A DNA stretch of 64,000 nucleotides. Source: Acidiflorens sp963841945 (GTDB lineage Bacteria; Acidobacteriota; Terriglobia; Terriglobales; Acidobacteriaceae). The stretch spans positions 124,001 to 188,000 of the forward strand of contig CAWJFC010000015.1 of the NCBI GenBank assembly GCA_963841945.1, written 5' to 3'. Shown piece by piece: positions 55,008 through 62,891 of this stretch (within the stretch, counting starts at the first letter, position 1; every line of letters starts with the position of its first letter). The notes below the pieces were generated by a model. It did not search any database, had not been told where the DNA came from, and was given only the letters and a program-made list of their open reading frames with translations. The translations under genes were made by a program, and so were the position numbers.

Positions 55008-55619
55008 TCAACCGGTGTAATCAACGACGGCCTTTTTCCATTTCCCTTGCGCTTTCAGGATGTACTCAATCGCGTCGCGTGCAGCGCCGTCGCCACCGGC
55101 ATGCGCGGTGACGTAGTGCGCTTCTGCCTTGACTTCGGGGCGCGCATTCTTGACGGCGATCGCGAGGCCGCACTTGCGCATGATCGGCAGATCGATGACG
55201 TCATCGCCGACGAAGGCGACCTCGGCGGCGGTAATGTTTTCTTTTTTCAGGATCTGGTCGAGGACTGCTGCTTTTTTCTGAATGCCCTGGTGTACGTGAT
55301 CCATTTTGAGGTCACGGGCGCGAAGGGCGACAGTTTCCGAAATGCGCTTGGTGATCAAGCCGGTCTTGATTCCGGCGAGGCGAGCGAGGGAGATTGCCGC
55401 GCCGTCGTGGGCGTGGAAGCCCTTGGCTTCGATGAGGGTGGCGCTATGAAAGCCAAAGCCGCTCGGACCGGCTTGGTGAGTTGAGCGCTCCAAGAGCGTC
55501 GACGTGCCAGGTTCGTTGGCGCCTGCGGGCGCGGGGAATATCCAGATTTTGCCGTCGGTGAGGACGCCATCCACGTCGAAGAGGATGAGCTTGATTTTGC
55601 GGGCGCGAAGTTTGGACAT
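55008..55619 (-). CDS. kdsC: KdsC-type HAD phosphatase (KDO-8-phosphate phosphatase) with an insert
   Basis: 203 residues from the ATG at 55619, where the conserved HAD motif I soon follows (FDVDGVLTDG; nucleophile Asp15, acid/base Asp17). Later motifs are ITKR (motif II region) and VGDDVIDLPIM (motif IV). It would release phosphate from KDO-8-P in lipopolysaccharide inner-core synthesis. About 35 extra residues (29-63) interrupt the region between motif I and the HAHDG segment. They read like translated low-complexity DNA and are absent from ordinary KdsC. It is divergent from lhr, with about 115 bases between. Confidence 0.88.
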   Translation of the reverse strand: MSKLRARKIKLILFDVDGVLTDGKIWIFPAPAGANEPGTSTLLERSTHQAGPSGFGFHSATLIEAKGFHAHDGAAISLARLAGIKTGLITKRISETVALRARDLKMDHVHQGIQKKAAVLDQILKKENITAAEVAFVGDDVIDLPIMRKCGLAIAVKNARPEVKAEAHYVTAHAGGDGAARDAIEYILKAQGKWKKAVVDYTG

Positions 55620-55734
55620 GAAGGGCGATTCTAGCACTGTGGTGGGCTGGTCAGTCGTCGCCCATTCGCACATTGGATCGCGTGACTATATACGTAAGGG
55701 CGAACAATTTACGAAACTTCGCAATCCGTTTAGA

Positions 55735-58700
55735 ATGGTCTCAATGTCGTCGCTTCCCTCCTCTCTTGCCTGGGCCCATCCACTCGTACAGGAGTGGTTT
55801 GTCTCGCGCTTTGGGACGCCCACCGAACCGCAGGAGCAGGGGTGGCCGCATATTCTGGCTGGGCACACGACGCTGATCGCCGCTCCTACCGGGTCGGGCA
55901 AAACGCTCGCGGCGTTCTTGGCTTGTATCGACCGGTTGGTGCGCAAGGCATTGGCCGGACATTTGAGCGACCGAACTGAAGTTCTTTATGTCTCTCCGCT
56001 GAAGGCGCTCGGCAACGATATTCAGAAGAACCTCGAGATTCCTCTGGGCGAAATTCTGCAAATGGCCTCGGAACGCGGCTTCCTGATGCCGGAGATTCGC
56101 ACGGCGGTACGCACCGGCGACACGTTAGCGAAAGATCGACGGCTGATGCTGAAGCGGCCTCCGCACATTCTGGTAACAACCCCGGAGTCGCTTTACATAT
56201 TGCTGACAGCGGAGAAAAGCCGTGCGGTGTTGCGCGACGTGGAGACGGTGATCGTCGATGAAATTCATGCGGTAGCCGACGACAAGCGCGGGGTGCATCT
56301 TTCGTTGTCGCTGGAACGATTGGAGGCGCTGACCGAGCGCGCTCCCGTACGCATCGGGCTTTCGGCTACGCAAAAGCCGATTGAGGAAGTCGCGCGCTTT
56401 CTGGCTGGAAATATCGATGAGCACAGGCTGCGGCGTGAGCCGGTGATTGTCGATGTTGGCCACAAACGAAAGATGGATTTGGGGGTTGAGGTTCCCGCGT
56501 CGGAGCTGGGGCCGGTGGCTTCGAATGAGATGTGGGACGAGATTTATAGCCGCATCGTCGAGCTGGTCAATTCGCATCGCTCGACTTTGGTGTTCGTGAA
56601 TACGCGGCGGCTGGCGGAGCGGATGGCGCATCACCTGGGCGAGCGTCTGGGAGAAGAAAACGTCGCGGCACACCATGGAAGTTTGTCGCGGAAGTTGCGG
56701 CTTGAAGCGGAGCGCAAACTGAAAGAAGGACAAATCAAAGTTCTGGTGGCGACGGCTTCGCTCGAGCTGGGCATCGACGTCGGCACAGTGGATTTGGTGT
56801 GCCACATCAACTCGCCTCGATCGATCGCGGTGGCGCTGCAGCGGGTGGGACGCAGCGGCCACTGGCGCGGGGCGGTTCCGAAGGGACGATTCTTTGTTAC
56901 TACGCGCGACGATCTGGCCGAATGCGCGGTGCTGGTACGGGCGATTGGGTCGGGCGATTTGGACCGTCTGATTTTTCCCGAGGGGTCTCTCGATGTGCTG
57001 GCACAGCAGATTGTGGCGTGCTGCGCGGTTGCGAGCGGCGGTCCGACTGCTGCCGATGGGACTCCTGAGAACGGGTGGGATGAGGACGAGCTATTCGCGC
57101 TGATCAAGCGCGCATATCCGTATCGCAACCTTTCGCGAGCGGCGTTTGATTCCGTTGTTGACATGTTGTCCGAGGGCATTGCGGCGCAGCGCGGGCGATA
57201 TGGCGCCTACCTGCATCATGACAGTATTAATCGCAAGCTGCGGGCGCGACGAGGTGCGCGACTGGCCGCGATTACCAGCGGCGGAGCGATTCCGGACAAC
57301 GCTCTGTTTACGGTGGTTGCCGAGCCCGATGGCTCGGTGGTGGGAACGGTCGATGAGGATTTTGCAGTCGAAAGCACGGCGGGCGAAGTCATGCTGCTAG
57401 GAAATACCTCGTGGCGAATTCGGCGGATCGAAGGCAGGTCGTCGCGGATTCTGGTGGAAGATGCGCATGGACAGCCGCCGGGCATTCCGTTCTGGCGCGG
57501 CGAAGCTCCGGCGCGCACCGAAGAACTTTCAAAGCAACTCGGGCAGCTGAGGCAGGACATCAGCGACCGGCTGAGGGGCGTTGCGCCGGTTGAGGGCTGG
57601 CGGCACCTGCCGGTGGTTGCAGACACCGCGGCATGGCTGGGAACCGAGTGCGGGCTCGATCCATCGGGCGCGGAACAGTTGATTCAGTACGTGATCGAAG
57701 GACGCGCTGTGCTGGGCGAGGTGCCGACGCAGACGACGATTATTGCGGAGCGATTTTTTGACGAGGGTGGCGGGATGCAGCTTGTCATCCATGCGCCGTT
57801 CGGCGGACGGATTAATAAGGCCTGGGGACTAGCGCTGCGCAAACGCTTTTGCCGCGGATTCAATTTTGAGTTGCAGGCGGCAGCGACTGACAACGGGCTG
57901 AATATTGCGCTGGCCGAGCAACACAGCTTTCCATTGGCGGATGTTTTTCAGTTTTTGCATTCGGAGACGATGGCGCCGATTCTGGAGCAGGCGGCGCTCG
58001 CTTCGCCGATTTTTGGCACGCGCTGGCGATGGGATGCGACGCGGGCGTTGGCTTTACTGCGATTTCAGGGCGGCAAGAAAGTTCCTCCGCAAATTCAGCG
58101 CATTCGCTCGGACGATTTGCTGGCCTCGGTTTTCCCGGATGTGGCGGCTTGCTTCGAGAACATTGAGGGCGACATCAAGATCCCCGATCATCCGCTGGTC
58201 TCCGAAGTGATGAAGGATGTATTGACCGAGGCACTCGACAGCGATGGCTTGCGCGATGTGCTGCGTGGAATTGAGGACGGACGGATTCGATGCGTGGCGG
58301 TGGATACGCCGGTACCATCGCAATTTTCGCATGAAATTTTGAATGCGAATCCGTATGCGTATCTGGACGATGCTCCGCTGGAGGAGCGGCGCGCGCGTGC
58401 GGTCGAGATGCGCCGGGTGCTGCCCGCTTCCGTGCTCGAGGAAGTTGGCGCGCTGGATCCAGCAGCGATTGCGCAGGTGCAGCGCGAGGCTTGGCCCGAT
58501 GTGCGTGACGCGGATGAGTTGCACGATGTGCTGCATACGTTGGTGGCGGTGGCTGAAGGCAGTTCCTGGTTCCCAGTTCTCAGTTCTCATGAAAGCGGGT
58601 CAACGGTCACTGGTTGCCGGTCACCGGAAGAGTTAGTCGCTGGTAGTTCGCGGCCCGTGGCTGGTTGGCGACCCTTCTTCGAACGTTTGATTGCTGAGCG

Positions 58701-60453
58701 GCGGGCGCTTGTTGCGGAGGATGCGGGGCGAACCTATTGGGTCGCCGCTGAACGGGCAGAGATGTTTGCCGCTCTGCATCCAGGGGCTGCCGGCACGGTC
58801 GCATACGCACAGTTGGCTGACAAGACCGTCGCCCTACCTGCGCCGTCATTATCTCTCGCCGATGCGGCGCTGGCATCGGTGCAAGGATGGATGACGCATC
58901 TAGGACCTACCACAGCTTCCGAGATCGGAGAGCTGATTGGAGTTGCAGCGGCGGAAGTTGAGAAGGCATTGCTGCGGGTTGAGGCTAGCGGCGCGATTTT
59001 GCGGGGGAAGTTCCGGCCTCAGGGGCTGAAGTCCCAAGCGTTCGAGCGGCTTGATGGCACAGCTGGAGCCATGCCCTTCCCTTTCAATCCACCCCATTTC
59101 GCCACAGCTCCGGCGGGTTCCTCTGATGAGTCCGACATAGACGACCGTGCGCGGACAGGAGGGTCCGCGCTACGCGAACCAGAGATTGAGTGGTGCGAAC
59201 GGCGATTGCTGGCTCGGATTCATCGGCTCACGGTCGCTACGTTGCGCAAGCAGATCGAGCCGGTTACGGCTTCGCAGTTCATGAACTGGCTTTTGCGCTG
59301 GCAACATATCGCTCCGGAATCGCAGGTGCGCGGCGAGCATGGCACTTTGGAAGTCCTGCGACAGTTGCAAGGGTTCGAGGTGCCTGCGAATACGTGGGAG
59401 CGGTTTGTTCTGGGACGGAGGATTTCAGATTACGAGCCTGCCCATCTTGACCAGCTTTGCCTGGCGGGAGTGGTGGGGTGGGGGCGGTTGTCGCCGCATC
59501 CGGTGATGTTGGAGTCGAATGCGGCCAATGGGAACGGAGTTCGTTCTCAACCGGGCAACGACGTTGTTGACGACGGACCCGCGCCCGCGGGTACACGGGT
59601 GCGGCGCGTGATTCCCACGCGGGTGGCTCCGATTGCATTTTTTGTGCGTGAAGAATCGGACTGGATGACAGCGCATCCCGCGCACAAAGACGATTCAGAG
59701 ATGTCGTTCTTGAGTCCGGTGGCACGCGAGTTGTATGAGCTGATGAAGCAACGCGGAGCGCTGTTTTTTCCGGACATGGTGCGGGCGACCGGCAGACTTA
59801 AGGCGGAAGTTGAAACTGGATTATGGGAGTTGGTTGCGGTTGGACTCGTGACGGCCGACGGATTTGAAAATCTGCGAACGCTGGTTGCTCCGAAGACGTC
59901 TCCCGCGAGCGTGCCGGGATCGCCCAGTTGGAAGATGGCCGGCTTCGGAAAACCGCGCCGGCCGCGGCATGCGGCGGGCCGATGGTCGTTGCTGCACATG
60001 GACGACACGGAGTGTGCGGCCCGCAGTCGAAGCGGAGCGGAGCGCGACCGCAGCGTTGAATCGTGCTGCTGGATGCTGCTGCGGCGCTATGGCGTTGTGT
60101 TTCGCGATCTGCTGGCGCGTGAGACAAATCTGCCGCGCTGGCGTGAATTGCAGATCGCCTTTCGGCGGCTGGAAGATCGCGGCGAGGTACGCGGCGGGCG
60201 ATTTATCGATGGATTCCAGGGCGAGCAGTTTGCGCTCCCGGTGGCGGTCGAGTCGCTGAGAGCGAATCGCAAGCTGCCAATGAATGGTGAGCGCGTGGTG
60301 ATTGCGGCCGCCGATCCGCTGAATCTTGTCGGCATTGTTATTCCGGGCGAGCGCATTCCCGCGATCTCCGGACGTAGCGTGACGTTTCGCGACGGCGTTT
60401 TTGAGCCGGAAGAAACGATGCTGGCGGCGGCTGAATTCAGCCAGCATGGTTGA
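55735..60453 (+). CDS. lhr: Lhr, large ATP-dependent helicase-related protein
   Basis: About 1572 residues from the ATG at 55735; an ATG at 55744 is equally possible, and the upstream open frame overlaps kdsC. A superfamily 2 DNA/RNA-DNA helicase linked to DNA repair. Walker A APTGSGKT is at 50-57, DEIH at 175-178 and LSATQ soon after. The second RecA domain carries STLVFVNTRRLAERMAHHL, ASLELGIDVG and QRVGRSGH. Winged-helix and Lhr-core domains follow, with a long C-terminal extension as in E. coli Lhr. Two stretches, about residues 945-979 and 1097-1146, are encoded by DNA that matches the window's intergenic repeats and look like in-frame insertions. Confidence 0.95.
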   Translation: MVSMSSLPSSLAWAHPLVQEWFVSRFGTPTEPQEQGWPHILAGHTTLIAAPTGSGKTLAAFLACIDRLVRKALAGHLSDRTEVLYVSPLKALGNDIQKNLEIPLGEILQMASERGFLMPEIRTAVRTGDTLAKDRRLMLKRPPHILVTTPESLYILLTAEKSRAVLRDVETVIVDEIHAVADDKRGVHLSLSLERLEALTERAPVRIGLSATQKPIEEVARFLAGNIDEHRLRREPVIVDVGHKRKMDLGVEVPASELGPVASNEMWDEIYSRIVELVNSHRSTLVFVNTRRLAERMAHHLGERLGEENVAAHHGSLSRKLRLEAERKLKEGQIKVLVATASLELGIDVGTVDLVCHINSPRSIAVALQRVGRSGHWRGAVPKGRFFVTTRDDLAECAVLVRAIGSGDLDRLIFPEGSLDVLAQQIVACCAVASGGPTAADGTPENGWDEDELFALIKRAYPYRNLSRAAFDSVVDMLSEGIAAQRGRYGAYLHHDSINRKLRARRGARLAAITSGGAIPDNALFTVVAEPDGSVVGTVDEDFAVESTAGEVMLLGNTSWRIRRIEGRSSRILVEDAHGQPPGIPFWRGEAPARTEELSKQLGQLRQDISDRLRGVAPVEGWRHLPVVADTAAWLGTECGLDPSGAEQLIQYVIEGRAVLGEVPTQTTIIAERFFDEGGGMQLVIHAPFGGRINKAWGLALRKRFCRGFNFELQAAATDNGLNIALAEQHSFPLADVFQFLHSETMAPILEQAALASPIFGTRWRWDATRALALLRFQGGKKVPPQIQRIRSDDLLASVFPDVAACFENIEGDIKIPDHPLVSEVMKDVLTEALDSDGLRDVLRGIEDGRIRCVAVDTPVPSQFSHEILNANPYAYLDDAPLEERRARAVEMRRVLPASVLEEVGALDPAAIAQVQREAWPDVRDADELHDVLHTLVAVAEGSSWFPVLSSHESGSTVTGCRSPEELVAGSSRPVAGWRPFFERLIAERRALVAEDAGRTYWVAAERAEMFAALHPGAAGTVAYAQLADKTVALPAPSLSLADAALASVQGWMTHLGPTTASEIGELIGVAAAEVEKALLRVEASGAILRGKFRPQGLKSQAFERLDGTAGAMPFPFNPPHFATAPAGSSDESDIDDRARTGGSALREPEIEWCERRLLARIHRLTVATLRKQIEPVTASQFMNWLLRWQHIAPESQVRGEHGTLEVLRQLQGFEVPANTWERFVLGRRISDYEPAHLDQLCLAGVVGWGRLSPHPVMLESNAANGNGVRSQPGNDVVDDGPAPAGTRVRRVIPTRVAPIAFFVREESDWMTAHPAHKDDSEMSFLSPVARELYELMKQRGALFFPDMVRATGRLKAEVETGLWELVAVGLVTADGFENLRTLVAPKTSPASVPGSPSWKMAGFGKPRRPRHAAGRWSLLHMDDTECAARSRSGAERDRSVESCCWMLLRRYGVVFRDLLARETNLPRWRELQIAFRRLEDRGEVRGGRFIDGFQGEQFALPVAVESLRANRKLPMNGERVVIAAADPLNLVGIVIPGERIPAISGRSVTFRDGVFEPEETMLAAAEFSQHG
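58566..58665. repeat. Low-complexity repeat inside lhr
   Basis: TTCCCAGTTCTCAGTTCTCA is followed by GGTCACTGGTTGCCGGTCACCGG and further GCTGGTAGTTCGC-like units. The same themes occur between genes at 44521 and 42827. It keeps the lhr frame open and adds about 34 residues. Confidence 0.65.
59020..59170. repeat. GCTGAAGC-family and GCGCGGAC-hairpin repeats inside lhr
   Basis: CAGGGGCTGAAGTCCC (59020-59034) matches the family at 9086 and 24933. A GCACAGCTGGAGCCATGCCC stretch follows. Then comes a perfect hairpin GCGCGGAC-aggagg-GTCCGCGC (59149-59170). All of it is translated in frame as part of Lhr. Confidence 0.65.
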
Positions 60454-60599
60454 AATCAGCCAGCCCGATTTTCGCAACTTTTTCTCCCCTTACGAGTTCA
60501 AATGAGTAGGCGTTCAGAAAGAAACGAAAGGCTGGACGGCCTCGGAATCCGCGCTGATTGAGCGTTTTGAAGACACGGATTCCGCACAAGGGGGTCGTT

Positions 60600-61079
60600 A
60601 TGAAGCACCTGAGATATTTGGCGATGTTGACGGTTTTGATGGTTCCACTGGCGCTTACTCAGGCCGCGCAAGCACAGGTGGGAGTGGGCATCGGCATCGG
60701 GGTTGGACCGGGGTATGTGGGGCCGGCTCCGGTTTGTGAGTATGGATACTATTCCTATTATCCGTATGCGTGCGCTCCGTATGGATACTACGGTCCAAGC
60801 TGGTTCGCGAATGGAATCTTCATCGGCGCCGGCCCGTGGTATCACGGCGGCTGGGGCTGGGGACACGGATATTATGGTCGCGGGTTCTACGGCGGACATG
60901 GGTATGTCGGCCGCGGCTATGAAGGCCGTGGATTCGAAGGCGGGCATGGTTTCGCCGGCGGACGCGGCGCAGTTGGCGGGTTCCATGGTGGTAGCGGATT
61001 TCATGGTGGTGGCGGATCCCACGGTGGTGGTGGGTTCCATGGTGGCGGTGGATCCCATGGCGGAGGTGGACGCCGGTAA
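60600..61079 (+). CDS. Secreted Gly/His/Tyr-rich protein
   Basis: 159 residues from the ATG at 60600, where the signal peptide starts (MKHLRYLAMLTVLMVPLAL). The mature part first has VGVGIGIGVGPGYVGP and a Tyr-rich stretch, then short repeats of the type GHGY, GRGFEGGHG, and a C-terminal series of FHGGGGSHGGGG units. It is probably an unstructured cell-envelope protein able to bind metal through His. Such proteins are common in Acidobacteria; no defined function. A strong terminator follows 25 bases after the stop. Confidence 0.8.
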   Translation: MKHLRYLAMLTVLMVPLALTQAAQAQVGVGIGIGVGPGYVGPAPVCEYGYYSYYPYACAPYGYYGPSWFANGIFIGAGPWYHGGWGWGHGYYGRGFYGGHGYVGRGYEGRGFEGGHGFAGGRGAVGGFHGGSGFHGGGGSHGGGGFHGGGGSHGGGGRR

Positions 61080-61104
61080 CGTTATTCGGTACTTTAAGAC
61101 GATA

Positions 61105-61139
61105 AGAGGCTGGCAGCGATGCCAGCCTCTTTGTTTTTT
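61105..61139 (+). terminator. Rho-independent terminator
   Basis: A perfect 11-bp stem (61105-61115 with 61120-61130), GCGA tetraloop and a T-rich tail (TTGTTTTTT). It ends the Gly/His-rich gene. Confidence 0.93.
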
Positions 61140-61210
61140 CCGCGATCTGCAATCGCGGAAAACGTCGCGAGCCCGTGTTTATCGCGGAAAAGACGTTTGG
61201 CCGAATCTTG

Positions 61211-62737
61211 CTATGGGCTGACGCCACCGGTGTGGCAGTCGGTGCAGGTCACGGCGGTCATATCGCCCAGATCCACTGGATGCTTGAACTGGACGCCGGG
61301 CAGCGAGGCAAGGTTCACGGTTTTCTCCTCCTCGACGAGGACGGTGTGGCAGAGGTTGCAGTTCTTAGGGATGACTTTGCCTTCGGGACTGACGTGGTTG
61401 TCGTCGTGGCAGCGAAAGCAGCCGTTGAAGTAGAGGTGGCCGATATTGTTGGGATGAGTGCGCCAGTCGACCTTCATTTCCGGGAAAAACGTCAGCTTGT
61501 AGATGTGCTGGACTTCATCGATGGCGCCATGAATCTCAGGCTGCTTGGTCTTGCTGAGGTCGGGGTACTTGGTGGCATAGAAATCGCCAATGGTTTTGGC
61601 GATGCCCTCCATCGCGGCACCGGTCGTGTCGTACTTGCCGGTGAGCGCGGCGACGGCTTGCTGCTTGAGGAAGGGCAGCGAGATATCGAGGCGGTGAGCG
61701 GTGATGGAGCGATCCACGGAGAGTTCGGGGGAAGTGTAGATGTGGGTGGGGCGGTTGTGGCAATCGACGCAATCCATGCGGCGCTTGCTGGCTTTGGCGA
61801 TCTGGTCCCTGGTGAGTTTGGAGTCCTTTGCGTAATACTCCGTGACGGCGCCCTGCGCGTTCTTGACGCGCACGTAAGCGATGACCTGGCGTTCCTCATC
61901 GGAGGCGACGTAGGTGACTTCATTGGCGGGGTCGACGTGCCAGTGGATGCCCTCAGGCTCGCCGGAGGAGGGATCACCGCCGCCGGTCTTGATGAGGAGG
62001 CGGATTTGCAGAGGGGTGTTTTTTTCATCACTGTCGTAGTGGTTAAAGACCTTGAGCTGGGCTCCGAAAAACTTCTTGGGCCAGTGGCAGGTTTCGCAGG
62101 TTTCCGCGGCGGGGCGCAGGTTTTGGACGGGAGTTGGAATGGGCCGGGGAAAGGTATTGAGCGCGGTCTTGAAAACCTGGCGAGCGCCGGATAGTTTCGA
62201 CTTGACGTACCAGGTGGCGCCGGCGCCGACGTGGCAATCGACGCAGGCCACACGGGCGTGGGGAGACTGCTGGTAGGCGACGAACTCGGGATTCATAACC
62301 GAATGGCAAAGCTGCCCGCAGAACCCGACGGAGTCGGTGAAGTTGTAGGCCTTGTAACTGCCGACGACGCTCAGGCCGACAAAGACGATGATGAAGGCGA
62401 GGAAAAGAGCGACCGCGCCACGCTGCGAAGGGTCGGAGAAATCAAGACGGAAGTAAGAGGCGGCGCCGGCCGCTTCCAGGCGCTTACGCCGGGTATAGAC
62501 AGCTCCGAAGATGGTAAGCAGCAATCCCAGGGCGAGAAATGCGGGCGCGACCATGTAGGCGAGGATGCCGACGTAAGGACTGGAATGCTCGGAGGTCAGA
62601 TCGATGAAGAAAAGGAAGAGAATATTGCCGAGGGCGACGATGGCAAGAGCGAGGCCGATGATGGAGATGGGATTCGCAATGAGAGCGCGAATGCGGGCGG
62701 CTCCCGATGGGCGGGGCGAGGCGGACGAATCAGGCAT
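61211..62737 (-). CDS. Seven-heme NapC/NirT-like membrane cytochrome c
   Basis: A 508-residue protein with three N-terminal membrane helices (about 22-45, 57-82, 107-127) and a periplasmic multiheme domain. Seven heme c motifs can be counted: an unusual CX3CH (CGQLCH, 140-145), then CVDCH (165-169), CETCH (214-218), CVDCH, CFRCH, CNLCH and CTDCH. The block FCGQLCHSVMNPEFVAY...SPHARVACVDCH is that of NapC/NrfH-like quinol dehydrogenases. It probably takes electrons from menaquinol or the cytochrome b subunit encoded just upstream and passes them to periplasmic acceptors. The upstream gene ends 154 bases before this one. Confidence 0.92.
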   Translation of the reverse strand: MPDSSASPRPSGAARIRALIANPISIIGLALAIVALGNILFLFFIDLTSEHSSPYVGILAYMVAPAFLALGLLLTIFGAVYTRRKRLEAAGAASYFRLDFSDPSQRGAVALFLAFIIVFVGLSVVGSYKAYNFTDSVGFCGQLCHSVMNPEFVAYQQSPHARVACVDCHVGAGATWYVKSKLSGARQVFKTALNTFPRPIPTPVQNLRPAAETCETCHWPKKFFGAQLKVFNHYDSDEKNTPLQIRLLIKTGGGDPSSGEPEGIHWHVDPANEVTYVASDEERQVIAYVRVKNAQGAVTEYYAKDSKLTRDQIAKASKRRMDCVDCHNRPTHIYTSPELSVDRSITAHRLDISLPFLKQQAVAALTGKYDTTGAAMEGIAKTIGDFYATKYPDLSKTKQPEIHGAIDEVQHIYKLTFFPEMKVDWRTHPNNIGHLYFNGCFRCHDDNHVSPEGKVIPKNCNLCHTVLVEEEKTVNLASLPGVQFKHPVDLGDMTAVTCTDCHTGGVSP

Positions 62738-62891
62738 GATAAGAGCTGTCCTCCAAAATGTGTCGGGAACTCCAACTTATAACAGATATCAGCCGGCGCG
62801 GAGGCACCGGGTTATTGCTGGCCGTCCCCTCGGGGACTGCGATCCAGTTCTCGATGGTTGACCCACCGCGGAAGCGGCAGGCGAAAGTGCC

